DNA of 64,000 nt from an uncultured Pelagibacteraceae bacterium (lineage in GTDB: Bacteria > Pseudomonadota > Alphaproteobacteria > Pelagibacterales > Pelagibacteraceae). Location of the stretch: the NCBI GenBank assembly GCA_902551985.1, contig CACDFI010000006.1, forward strand, positions 56,999 to 120,998, given 5' to 3'. This document shows positions 39,948 through 48,652 of the stretch, piece by piece; within the stretch, counting starts at the first letter, position 1, and each line of letters opens with the position of its first letter. Under the pieces are notes generated by a model. The model was given only the letters and a program-made list of their open reading frames with translations. It was not told the origin of the DNA and did no database searches. A program made the position numbers and the translations under genes.

Positions 39948-40410
39948 AGGTGGCAAAATTAACATCTCAGAGGAAAAAGATACCAAATCTGTAGCAGAGA
40001 AATTTTCAAAATTAATTAAACAGGGTGATTTCATACTATTGAGTGGAAACTTAGGTGTTGGAAAAACAACTTTTATTAAATACATAATCAATAGTCTTCA
40101 AAAGGCAAATAAACAAAAAATATCAGAGGTAACAAGTCCGACATTTAGTGTTACCAATGAATATCAAATTAAAAAAAAATTAATCAAACACTACGATCTT
40201 TACAGAATTAAAAATAAAAAAGAATTAAACAATTTAGGTATTCAAGAAAATTTAAAAAACCAAATTACTTTTGTTGAATGGCCAGAAATAGTAAAAAAAA
40301 TTAAAGTTGAAAATAGTATAAATCTAATATTTGAATATAAAAAAAATTACACTGAGCGTTATCTCTCTATTATTTCAAAAGATAAAAAAATATTAAATGA
40401 AATTAAGTAA
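39931..40410 (+). CDS. tsaE: tRNA threonylcarbamoyladenosine biosynthesis ATPase TsaE
   Basis: ATPase needed with TsaB/TsaD for t6A37 in ANN-decoding tRNAs. It is 159 aa from ATG 39931, which overlaps the end of ahcY by 17 bases. Walker A is [24 protein letters not shown] follows, then HYDLYRIK and FVEWPE, all TsaE hallmarks. The reading frame upstream (39901) lies wholly in ahcY and does not align. It overlaps the next gene by 14 bases. Confidence 0.9.
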   Translation: MLTATKGGKINISEEKDTKSVAEKFSKLIKQGDFILLSGNLGVGKTTFIKYIINSLQKANKQKISEVTSPTFSVTNEYQIKKKLIKHYDLYRIKNKKELNNLGIQENLKNQITFVEWPEIVKKIKVENSINLIFEYKKNYTERYLSIISKDKKILNEIK

Positions 40411-41335
40411 ATTAAAAAAATTATCAGGGGATGCATCATTTAGAAATTTTTACAGAGGTAAAAATAGTATATATGTTTATTGTACAAAAAATAAAAGAAG
40501 TAATTTACTATATTACGATGCTATCAACAAAATATTAATTAAAAAAAAAGTGATAGCTCCTTCATTAATATCTCAAAATTATGCAAAAAATTATTTGGAA
40601 ATAGAAGATTTCGGTGATTTAACAGTTTTTAAAAAATTTAAAAAAAAATCAACTAATAAAAAATTTTATTATAAAAAAATTTTAGACTTATTATTAAAAC
40701 TAAAAAAAATAAAAATTAAAAATCAAAAAACATTTTTGAAAACAAATTATAAAATTCCAAATTATTCCTCAAAAATGTTATTAGACGAGGCAAATTTATT
40801 TATAGACTGGTACTTACCCAAATATTATAAAAAAAAAAATATTACAAATATAAAAAAAAAATTTAAATTAATCTTTATAAATTTATTGGAAAACATTGCT
40901 TATAAAGAAAAAGTTTTTGTACATAGAGACTTTCACATATCGAATATAATGATAACACCTAATGGTCTAGGATTAATAGATAATCAGGATGCTGTATATG
41001 GTCATATTGCATATGACCTAGCATCTCTAATTGATGATGTGAGATTTAGATCAAACATTAAAATTAAAAATTATATTTTTAATGAATTCATTAATAAAAA
41101 CAAAGACCTTAATTTTAAAAAGTTTAAACAAGACTTTGAAATACTTTCAGTGCTTAGAAATTTTAAAATAATCGGTATATTTACCCGATTGTCAGTTAGA
41201 GATAAAAAACATAAATATCTCAAACTTATTCCTTATGCTTGGCAAATGATTAATAATAGATCTGTTAATAACCCAATATTTGATGACTTAAATAACCTTC
41301 TAAGCAAATATTTTCACAAAAAATTTGAGCATTAA
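40397..41335 (+). CDS. AmgK-like sugar kinase (N-acetylmuramate/N-acetylglucosamine 1-kinase)
   Basis: Aminoglycoside-phosphotransferase-fold kinase, 312 aa. KLSGDASFRNFYRG at the N-terminus, the catalytic loop VHRDFHISNIM and the metal site LGLIDNQDAVYG match AmgK, which phosphorylates MurNAc at C1 in peptidoglycan recycling. The following MurU-like nucleotidyltransferase completes the pair. The gene is even richer in A/T than its neighbours, with many Lys and Asn. It overlaps tsaE by 14 bases. Confidence 0.82.
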   Translation: MKLSKLKKLSGDASFRNFYRGKNSIYVYCTKNKRSNLLYYDAINKILIKKKVIAPSLISQNYAKNYLEIEDFGDLTVFKKFKKKSTNKKFYYKKILDLLLKLKKIKIKNQKTFLKTNYKIPNYSSKMLLDEANLFIDWYLPKYYKKKNITNIKKKFKLIFINLLENIAYKEKVFVHRDFHISNIMITPNGLGLIDNQDAVYGHIAYDLASLIDDVRFRSNIKIKNYIFNEFINKNKDLNFKKFKQDFEILSVLRNFKIIGIFTRLSVRDKKHKYLKLIPYAWQMINNRSVNNPIFDDLNNLLSKYFHKKFEH

Positions 41336-41336
41336 T

Positions 41337-42023
41337 ATGAGAATAAAAACAGGTATAATACTTTGTGCTGGCTTTGGAAAAAGAGTTCAACCTATTACAG
41401 ATACTTTGCCTAAACCTCTAATTATTTACAAGGATAAAACATTATTAGAAAATACTATTAATTTTTTAATTAAGTTAAAAATTGACAAAATTAGAATCAA
41501 TGTTTTTTATTTAAAAGAGCAAATTATAAACTTTATTGAAAATAAAAAATTCTCAGTAAACATAGAAATTATAGATGATGGTGAAACAATTTTAGGGACT
41601 GGAGGTGGTATACTGAACCTAGTTAAAAAATCTGAAGAACAGGATGTGTTAGTTATTAATCCAGATACAATTTGGGATAATAGCTATATAAGCTCAATAA
41701 ATAAGATGGAGAAAATTTATTTTGAAAAAAAAATTAAAAATATTCTATTAATTGTAAATAATTCCTATTGTTTCGATAAAAGATTTAACGGAGATTTTGA
41801 AATTAGAAACAATATTTTATTAAAAGAAAAAATAAATAATTTTAAATATACTGGGTGTCAAATTTTTAATCGAGAATTAATTTTACATAAACAATTAAAT
41901 TATTTTCCTATATCCGAAATATGGGATACCCTTTTAAGGGAGAGTAAACTTTACGGTTATGAACATATTGGTGAATTTAAACACCTCACTGATTATGAAA
42001 TATATGAAAAATTATTTAGTTAG
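41337..42023 (+). CDS. MurU-like N-acetylmuramate-1-phosphate uridylyltransferase
   Basis: Sugar-nucleotidyltransferase, 228 aa from ATG 41337 (a TTG lies in frame at 41325 within the kinase gene). The signature GIILCAGFGKRVQPITDTLPKP is followed by LGTGGG, and VINPDTIW is the metal-binding Asp region. Paired with an AmgK-like kinase it fits the MurNAc recycling shunt to UDP-MurNAc. A mannose-1-phosphate transferase role is the alternative. It overlaps gpmA (convergent) by four bases. Confidence 0.8.
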   Translation: MRIKTGIILCAGFGKRVQPITDTLPKPLIIYKDKTLLENTINFLIKLKIDKIRINVFYLKEQIINFIENKKFSVNIEIIDDGETILGTGGGILNLVKKSEEQDVLVINPDTIWDNSYISSINKMEKIYFEKKIKNILLIVNNSYCFDKRFNGDFEIRNNILLKEKINNFKYTGCQIFNRELILHKQLNYFPISEIWDTLLRESKLYGYEHIGEFKHLTDYEIYEKLFS

Positions 42024-42730
42024 AAAACCAAAAGATCCTTTGCTCTATCTTTATCTAAGTACCTAGCATTTTTAATTTTTTTGTTTTCAGTTTCTATAAT
42101 CAAAGGATTACCCGTTGGTATTTCTAGACTTGAAATTTTATTGTTATCTAAATCAAATAGATATTTACATAATGATCTGATTGAATTTCCATGAGCAGAT
42201 ATAATTATATTTTTGTCTAGTTTTGGTTCAATATTGTTTTTATAAAAAGGTATCACCCTTTCGTAAGTATTTTTTAATGATTCAGTATCAGGGATCTTAT
42301 CTCTTGGAACATCTTTGTATACATCAATATTTAATGGATGATATGGACTTGTTTTTTTTAGCGCTTCCGGAGGATTGTCCCAAGATCTTCTGAAAGTATG
42401 TATTTTTTCTTCACCATAAAGCTTTTTCATCTCATCTTTGTTTAAACCTGTTAAAGCTCCATAATGTCTCTCATTTAACTCCCAGGCATTTACAACTTCT
42501 TGATTTTTAATTCTCATAGTATTTAAAATTAAGTTCAAAGTTTCTATGGATCTAGTTTGTAGAGAAGTGTAAAAATATGATAACGTTAAGCCTAATTCTT
42601 TAATTAATTCTCCTGCTTTACAAGCTTCAAGTTTTCCCGTGGGTGCTAACTTAACATCTACCCATCCAGTAAAACGATTTTCTAAATTCCATTCGCTTTG
42701 TCCATGTCTTACAAGTATTAAGTGACTCAT
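42020..42730 (-). CDS. gpmA: 2,3-bisphosphoglycerate-dependent phosphoglycerate mutase
   Basis: Glycolytic/gluconeogenic interconversion of 3- and 2-phosphoglycerate. It is 236 aa. The phosphohistidine is His9 in LVRHGQSEWN; NERHYGALTGLNK is the substrate loop and SAHGNSIRSL holds the second histidine. It stands alone, in convergence with the MurU-like gene. Confidence 0.93.
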   Translation of the reverse strand: MSHLILVRHGQSEWNLENRFTGWVDVKLAPTGKLEACKAGELIKELGLTLSYFYTSLQTRSIETLNLILNTMRIKNQEVVNAWELNERHYGALTGLNKDEMKKLYGEEKIHTFRRSWDNPPEALKKTSPYHPLNIDVYKDVPRDKIPDTESLKNTYERVIPFYKNNIEPKLDKNIIISAHGNSIRSLCKYLFDLDNNKISSLEIPTGNPLIIETENKKIKNARYLDKDRAKDLLVF

Positions 42731-42758
42731 ATAAAGAATTTAAATATATAGATTATTA

Positions 42759-43130
42759 ATGAAACTAATAAAATCATTATTTTATTTATCTAATATAGTA
42801 ATAATAATATTTTATGTTTATCCAGGTAGCATACTTGGATGTTTTTTTTATAAGGATTGTCAAACTCAACCACAATTAACCAGAGACTTTATAATATTTT
42901 CATCAAATCACGTCTACGTATTTATAACTCTATCTTTTTTAGGATTTTTATCATTCAGAAATAATATAAGAAACATTTTTGTTTATCTTTTAACTTTATC
43001 AACATTTCTTGAAATAATGCATCTAGTAATTCCAAATAGAGGCTTCGAAATGGCAGATTTACTTGGAAATATATTTGGTGTTATAATAACATATCTTGTT
43101 TTAAAAACATTTTACTTAAGGAAATCATAA
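42759..43130 (+). CDS. VanZ-like small membrane protein
   Basis: A 123-aa protein with four hydrophobic segments. The ending PNRGFEMADLLGNIFGV, with Asp and Asn flanking a hydrophobic helix, matches the VanZ-like family (Pfam VanZ), whose molecular function is not settled beyond glycopeptide resistance in one case. A Cys-rich loop (LGCFFYKDCQ) follows the first helix. It overlaps the zeta subunit start as TAATG. Confidence 0.72.
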   Translation: MKLIKSLFYLSNIVIIIFYVYPGSILGCFFYKDCQTQPQLTRDFIIFSSNHVYVFITLSFLGFLSFRNNIRNIFVYLLTLSTFLEIMHLVIPNRGFEMADLLGNIFGVIITYLVLKTFYLRKS

Positions 43131-43438
43131 TGGACTCATTTGAAGATAGAAAAAAAAGTTTTGAAAAAAAATTTGCTCATGATCAAGAGCTTCAATTTAA
43201 AGTTAGCGCTAGAAGGAATAAATACATAGGAGAATGGGTATCCCAACTACTTAATTACAATTCAGATCAAGAAAAAGAATATATTCAATCAGTAATCAAA
43301 GCTGATTTTGCTGAGGCAGGAGATCAGGACGTTTTTAGAAAAATCAAAGAAGATTTAAAAGAAAAAAATGTGTCAGATGAAGAATTAAGAAAAAAGATGG
43401 ATGACCTTAATGAAAAAGCTAAAACTGATTTTAGTTAG
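43130..43438 (+). CDS. F1Fo-ATPase inhibitor zeta subunit (DUF1476)
   Basis: A 102-aa helical protein of the DUF1476 family, known from Paracoccus as the zeta inhibitor of the alphaproteobacterial F1-ATPase. The start MDSFEDRKKSFEKKFAHDQE corresponds to the inhibitory N-terminal region of the family; RNKYIGEWVSQLL and DVFRKIKEDL are also conserved. It is far from atpHAGDC, as in other alphaproteobacteria. It would block ATP hydrolysis under de-energised conditions. It overlaps the next gene by 29 bases. Confidence 0.9.
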   Translation: MDSFEDRKKSFEKKFAHDQELQFKVSARRNKYIGEWVSQLLNYNSDQEKEYIQSVIKADFAEAGDQDVFRKIKEDLKEKNVSDEELRKKMDDLNEKAKTDFS

Positions 43439-43925
43439 TTTTTTTTTCATTCTTTATAATTTAAATAATTCATTTTCATTAAATAACGATTTTAAAATAA
43501 TTTCTGGAAAACCAGTTGTAATAGATGGCGATACAATTAAAATTAATGGTAAAAAAATTCGTTTTAGTGGAATTGATGCTCCAGAAAGTTATTTTTTTGG
43601 AAAAAAACAGAAATGCATTTTTAATAAAGTTGATTTTTTTTGTGGAAAATTATCAAAAGATAAATTAGAAAAAAAAATAGGAAAACAATCTATTGATTGT
43701 AAAATTAAAAAAAATAAAGATCAATTTAATAGATTAATAGGAGAGTGTTTTTTAGGTAAAGAAAGTCTGTCTGTTTTTATGGTCAAGAATGGCTATGCAT
43801 TTGATTATCCGAAATATTCTAAAGGAAAATTTAGTGCATACGAAAAATATGCAAAAAATCTTTCTTTGGGGTTATGGCAAATGGAATTCGAATATCCTTG
43901 GATATGGAGAAAAAAAAATAGATAA
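43410..43925 (+). CDS. Secreted thermonuclease-like protein (SNase family)
   Basis: Staphylococcal-nuclease-fold protein, 171 aa from ATG 43410. A signal peptide is clear (residues 1-23: MKKLKLILVSFFFIL). The core reads VIDGDTIKINGKKIRFSGIDAPE, with the active-site Arg and Asp region, and later DQFNRLIGECF. The ORF extends to 43401 but the signal sequence begins with the second ATG. It is predicted periplasmic or secreted and could degrade DNA or RNA for nutrient gain, by analogy. Confidence 0.85.
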   Translation: MKKLKLILVSFFFILYNLNNSFSLNNDFKIISGKPVVIDGDTIKINGKKIRFSGIDAPESYFFGKKQKCIFNKVDFFCGKLSKDKLEKKIGKQSIDCKIKKNKDQFNRLIGECFLGKESLSVFMVKNGYAFDYPKYSKGKFSAYEKYAKNLSLGLWQMEFEYPWIWRKKNR

Positions 43926-43932
43926 TAAATGA

Positions 43933-44532
43933 GTGATTCGTAATAATAAATTATTTTTATTTTTAATTCTAATTTTGATTTCTGCATGCTCTTCTATACC
44001 TAAAAATACAGCTGATGGTTGTTCAATTTTTTCAGAGAGATATCTTTGGTATAAACATGCAAAAAAAACAGAGGAAAAATGGGGGACACCCATTTATTTT
44101 CAACTTGCAATAATTAAAATGGAGTCTGATTTTGATTGGTTGGCTAAACCACCCAGACAAAAATTATTTAAAGTGATACCCTATAAAAGACTTTCTAGTT
44201 CATTCGGCTACTCTCAAGCAATCAAAGGTACATGGAAACAGTATAAAGAGGAGACAGGAAATAAATATGCTACACGAACAAGGTTTAAGGATAGTGTTGA
44301 TTTTATTGGTTGGTACACAAATAAAACAGAAAAAATACTTAATATTCCAAAAAACGATACTTTTAGGCAATATGTTGCCTATCATGAAGGATGGGGAAAT
44401 TATAAAAATTACAAAAATAAACAAAAAATTATTTCATTAGCAAAAAAAGTTGAAAAACAGTCTCAGAAGTACAAAAATCAATTGAATAGCTGTAAAAATT
44501 CACTGACTACCAGAAAATATATTTTATTTTAA
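43933..44532 (+). CDS. Lysozyme-like transglycosylase lipoprotein
   Basis: A 199-aa lipoprotein. The signal sequence ends in a lipobox LISAC (Cys19 region), so it should be lipid-anchored, probably in the outer membrane. The mature part has the layout of a soluble lytic transglycosylase-like domain: QLAIIKMESDFDW, with a likely catalytic Glu, and SSFGYSQAIKGTWKQY. The family match is weaker than for typical Slt. The start is GTG at 43933; no ATG nearby gives a signal peptide. It ends four bases inside the convergent RND gene. Confidence 0.7.
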   Translation: MIRNNKLFLFLILILISACSSIPKNTADGCSIFSERYLWYKHAKKTEEKWGTPIYFQLAIIKMESDFDWLAKPPRQKLFKVIPYKRLSSSFGYSQAIKGTWKQYKEETGNKYATRTRFKDSVDFIGWYTNKTEKILNIPKNDTFRQYVAYHEGWGNYKNYKNKQKIISLAKKVEKQSQKYKNQLNSCKNSLTTRKYILF

Positions 44533-47500
44533 TTTAGTTGTTTTTTAAGTTCTATATCAACAGCATCAATTCTCTTTGTATTTTTGGCAAGAGTTAAATA
44601 CATTGTAGGGGTAACATATAAAGTAAAGAATGTAGAAATTATCATTCCACCAAGTATTGTTGCTCCTACTGCAAGCCTAGAACCTTCGCCTGCCCCTGGT
44701 CCAATATTACCAATAACTAATGGCAACATTGCTATCATAGTGCTTAATGACGTCATAATTATTGGTCTAAATCTCAAACTACATGCTTCTTTTACAGCTT
44801 TCTCGATATCTTTACCTTTGGTTCTTAATTGATTAGCATAATCAACTATAAGAATACTATTCTTTGTTGAAATTCCTATAAGGATTACAAGTGCAATTTG
44901 TGAGAAAATATTTATCGATGAATTTAAAAATAATATGAATACTAAACCACCAAATACTGCAAGTGGTACAGTTAAAATAATTATAAATGGATGAATAAAA
45001 GAATTAAAAGTTGCAGACATAACTAAGTAAGCTGTCAATAAAGCTAGGGCAAAAATAATATAGAGTTCATTGCTTGTTTCTTTTAATTCCTCTGATTTAC
45101 CTTTCCAAGTAATTTGTTTATCAGGTGCAACTTTAGTCATTGTCTCTTCAAGATATTTGATTGCCTCAGCCAGAGTATATCCTTCACTAATGTTTGCAGA
45201 TATGGTTACCGCTCTTTGTCTGTTATACCTTGATAATTTACTTGCTGTTCCTTTTTCACTAAATTCTACTAAGTTTGAAAGGGAAACCAAGTTTCCAGTT
45301 TTATCCGATCTTACAAATATTTTACTTAAACTTTCTTTATCTTTTCTATCCTCTAAATATTGTTGTAAAATTATAGGATACTCTTTACCAAGTTTATTAA
45401 ATTTTGTAACTGTTTTGCCTCCATATAATGTTTCTAGTGTTTGTCCTATCGCCTCTGCAGATATTCCCAAATCTTTTGCTTTAATCTTATTAATCTTGAT
45501 ATTTACTTCCGGTTTGTTTCTACTGTAATCAGATTCTAATCTTGATAAATTTCTATTCTTACGAAGCATTCTTATAACTTGAGTTTGAATTTGTTCTAGT
45601 TCCTCGTAGGTATTTCCATAAATAACCATTTGAACAGGTTTGTTATAGCTTGAAACTCTTATTGATTGAGGGGATATAGGAAAAGCCAGTGTTTGAGGTA
45701 CAGTAACAATTTTACCTATGGCTTGCCTCATAATGGCTTGGGAGCTCTGCTTTCTATTTTTCCAGTTATCCAAAAGTGAAATGATTAAAAAACTGTTTTC
45801 GGAGCCAAATCCTGGAACAATCATAAGAAATCTATTATATGGGCTATTCTCCTTATCTAGCAATGGTATAAGCCTTTTTTCGACATCTTCGGCTCTTTTT
45901 TGAGTGTACTGAAAAGAACTACCCTCATCTGTAAAACCGATTACCAAATATACACCTCTATCTTCCATTGGTAATAGTTCCTTCTTTGTATAATTATATA
46001 AAGCAGCTGAGCTAATGATGATTAAAACAATAAAAGTTATAATTGTTTTTTTTCTATTAATCCAAAATACTAAAGTCTCTGAATAAAAATTTAAAAAACC
46101 TCGAAAAAATTTATCAAACCATTTTGTTAAGAAAATTGATTTTTTCTTTTTGTCAAGAAACTTACTTCCAAGCATTGGTGAAAGTGTTAATGCAACAAAT
46201 GATGAAACAACAATCGCAAATGATAAGGCAATCGCAGTTTCTTTAAATAGAGTTCCAGCAATACCTTCGATGAATATCAAAGGTAAAAAAACTGCTACCA
46301 ATATAAGTGTTGTTGCAATTATAGCGAAAGTAATTTGTTTAGAACCTCTGTAAGCTGCTACTAACGGTGTTTCACCATTTTCGATTCTTCTATATATAGC
46401 ATCAGTCATTATAACAGAGTCGTCTGTTATAATTCCTATTGCCAAAATAAAACTTAATAAGACAAATATATTTATTGATAAGTCAAATATATATAAACCC
46501 AAAAAGGTTGCAATCAAACTTACCGGCAGAGCAATGGCAGGGACTATTACAGCTTTAAGATTTCCTAAAAATAAATAAATTATTATTACAACTAATATAA
46601 ATGCGATAATTAAGGTTTTATAAACTTCATTTATAGCTTCACCGATATAAGTTGCTCTATTGAAAGCTATTTCCAAATTCAAATCTCCTGGTAAAGTTTT
46701 CCTGACTTCCTCAATTTTTTTCTTGATATCTTTGGAAAGTTCTACGGTAGACGCACCGCTCCTTGCATAAATACCTATTCCCATTGTTTTCAAATTCAAG
46801 GCCCCTTTACTTTGAGCTCTAAATAAAACTTTTTCAGTTACTGGGCCTAACTCTAAATTTGCAACATCAGACAATCTTACAATGTTATCTTTAGCCTTCT
46901 TTATTGGAAGCTGTTTGAGTTTTTCCAGGTCGTCATAAGATTTATCGATATTAATTGTAAGATCAATATTTTCTGCCTCTAAAGTTCCAGCTGGTAATCG
47001 CACATTTTCATTTCTCAGAGATCTTTCAACTTCTTGGATAGTTAAGTTATTGGCTGCAAGTTTTATTGGATCTATCCAAACTCTTATACTGAGTTCTCTA
47101 AGCCCACCAGTTCTTATTCTACCGACATTTTTGATGCTTGAAAATTGGTCAACCAAATACCTTTCTGCATAGTCTCCAAGTTCAAGGTCTGTCCAGGTTT
47201 CTGAGGATAACGCCAGCCACATTGTTGTTGTAAAACCAGCAGATTGTTTAAGAATTCTGGGCGCATCCGCCTCTGAAGGAAGTCTCCCAACAATTCTAGC
47301 CACTCTTTCTCTTACGTCGTTTGCAGCATTATCAAGATCAATATCAGTATCAAACTCAATATTTATTGTGCTTTTTCCATTCTCTGATTTTGCATCAATA
47401 TTTTTTATACCTTCTGCTCCGCCAATTACTTCTTCAATTACCTGAGTTACTTCTTCATCAACAATAGGAGCAGAAGCTGAAGCATATTCCACTTGAACTT

Positions 47501-47639
47501 GAACTACAGGTGGCTGTAAACCGGATGGAAGTTCTCTAACAGGCAACTTTGAAAAAACAAAAGTACCAAAAACAACTAATATTAAAGATAACACCCAAGA
47601 TAATGCCGGTCTTCTTATACTTACATCAGTTAAATACAT
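44529..47639 (-). CDS. RND efflux pump permease (HAE-1 family)
   Basis: Inner membrane proton/drug antiporter of the AcrB/MexB family, 1036 aa. It starts MYLTDVSIRRPALSWVLS and has the two repeats of TM helices and large periplasmic loops. The proton-relay aspartates are in GIITDDSVIMTD and the lysine in GISTKNSIL. GIYARSGASTVELSKDIKKK is typical of this branch. It is 8 bases behind its adaptor. No outer membrane TolC-type gene is in the window. The substrate is unknown. Confidence 0.93.
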   Translation of the reverse strand: MYLTDVSIRRPALSWVLSLILVVFGTFVFSKLPVRELPSGLQPPVVQVQVEYASASAPIVDEEVTQVIEEVIGGAEGIKNIDAKSENGKSTINIEFDTDIDLDNAANDVRERVARIVGRLPSEADAPRILKQSAGFTTTMWLALSSETWTDLELGDYAERYLVDQFSSIKNVGRIRTGGLRELSIRVWIDPIKLAANNLTIQEVERSLRNENVRLPAGTLEAENIDLTINIDKSYDDLEKLKQLPIKKAKDNIVRLSDVANLELGPVTEKVLFRAQSKGALNLKTMGIGIYARSGASTVELSKDIKKKIEEVRKTLPGDLNLEIAFNRATYIGEAINEVYKTLIIAFILVVIIIYLFLGNLKAVIVPAIALPVSLIATFLGLYIFDLSINIFVLLSFILAIGIITDDSVIMTDAIYRRIENGETPLVAAYRGSKQITFAIIATTLILVAVFLPLIFIEGIAGTLFKETAIALSFAIVVSSFVALTLSPMLGSKFLDKKKKSIFLTKWFDKFFRGFLNFYSETLVFWINRKKTIITFIVLIIISSAALYNYTKKELLPMEDRGVYLVIGFTDEGSSFQYTQKRAEDVEKRLIPLLDKENSPYNRFLMIVPGFGSENSFLIISLLDNWKNRKQSSQAIMRQAIGKIVTVPQTLAFPISPQSIRVSSYNKPVQMVIYGNTYEELEQIQTQVIRMLRKNRNLSRLESDYSRNKPEVNIKINKIKAKDLGISAEAIGQTLETLYGGKTVTKFNKLGKEYPIILQQYLEDRKDKESLSKIFVRSDKTGNLVSLSNLVEFSEKGTASKLSRYNRQRAVTISANISEGYTLAEAIKYLEETMTKVAPDKQITWKGKSEELKETSNELYIIFALALLTAYLVMSATFNSFIHPFIIILTVPLAVFGGLVFILFLNSSINIFSQIALVILIGISTKNSILIVDYANQLRTKGKDIEKAVKEACSLRFRPIIMTSLSTMIAMLPLVIGNIGPGAGEGSRLAVGATILGGMIISTFFTLYVTPTMYLTLAKNTKRIDAVDIELKKQLN

Positions 47640-47647
47640 TTAATTAT

Positions 47648-48649
47648 TTATTTTTTATCTTCTTTTTTTTCTGACTCTGACTTACCAAATAAATTCTTTA
47701 TCCATTCAAACTTACCTTTTTTTGCTTCTGAATTATTGGATTTTGCTTTTTTGCCCCAATCTGATTTACTTTTTTTAGCTCCAGCTTTTAAAGGTTTAAT
47801 TTTACCATTTGGCCTTACTTTTTTTAGTCCCTCAGCAACAACTATATCACCTTCATTTAATCCAGACTTGACTTCGAGATATCCTTGACTTCTATTTCCA
47901 ATTATAACCTCTACTCTATTAGTAATATTTTTGTCATCTACTTTATATATATAAACTTTATTACCTTCTAAGATTACACTTGTATCTGGAATTCCTAAAG
48001 AGTCTCTCTCATTATATTTGATAGTAACTTCCATTAATGCTCCTGGCAAGATTTCAGAATTTGAGTTTTGAAGTTTAACTCTAAGTCTAAGTGATCTATT
48101 GCTTACGTCAATTTTACTTGCAATTGAGTCTACAATACCTCTATAAATTTTATCTTTATTTCCAGAAAATCTAATATCAACACCTAATCCTTTTTTGACA
48201 AATGGTGCGAATACTTCTGGTACATCAACATCGATAAATAAAAAAGATGCATCTTCAATATCAATTACTACTGAACTTTCCGAAACATTAATATCATCTG
48301 AAAAGTTTCTTTTCCCTATGACACCATCAAAAGGTGCTCTAATGGTTCTATTTTTTAATTTTGCTACTATATCTCCAGCTTTAACTTTAGTATTATATTC
48401 TATATCCTCTAAAATTTCATACTTTTCTACATTGTAAGACTGAACTTTTATTGGAACGGCTGTTCCAAAGGTTTCTATTATATTTTGGAATTTTCTTTGC
48501 TCAACAGTTTTTACTATAATCCCTGGTGGTGGTCTTTTGCTAAACTTTTTTTTGAAGTGATTGCCAATCATTGTTCTGGCAATGATTACACCTGCAATAA
48601 TTATAAAAAATATTACAATTATGGTAGTTATTTTTGTTGATCTTTTCAT
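47648..48649 (-). CDS. RND periplasmic adaptor (MFP) lacking the alpha-hairpin
   Basis: Membrane fusion protein of the RND pump, 333 aa. A membrane anchor spans residues 8-25. The two lipoyl half-motifs meet almost directly: AGDIVAKLKN (91-100) then RTIRAPFDGVIG (101-112). In AcrA-type adaptors an alpha-helical hairpin of many tens of residues sits there and reaches TolC. Beta-barrel (LFIDVDVPEVFAPFVKK) and membrane-proximal domains follow, and a Lys/Ser-rich tail (about 290-333) is unusual. Adaptors without hairpin are known, e.g. Borrelia BesA. Confidence 0.9.
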   Translation of the reverse strand: MKRSTKITTIIVIFFIIIAGVIIARTMIGNHFKKKFSKRPPPGIIVKTVEQRKFQNIIETFGTAVPIKVQSYNVEKYEILEDIEYNTKVKAGDIVAKLKNRTIRAPFDGVIGKRNFSDDINVSESSVVIDIEDASFLFIDVDVPEVFAPFVKKGLGVDIRFSGNKDKIYRGIVDSIASKIDVSNRSLRLRVKLQNSNSEILPGALMEVTIKYNERDSLGIPDTSVILEGNKVYIYKVDDKNITNRVEVIIGNRSQGYLEVKSGLNEGDIVVAEGLKKVRPNGKIKPLKAGAKKSKSDWGKKAKSNNSEAKKGKFEWIKNLFGKSESEKKEDKK

Positions 48650-48652
48650 ATT

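Noticed and set aside
45070..45528. A 152-codon plus-strand open frame opposite the RND permease.
   Set aside because: Antisense shadow of a clear gene; hydrophobic composition follows from the reverse strand; no ribosome site or homology signal.
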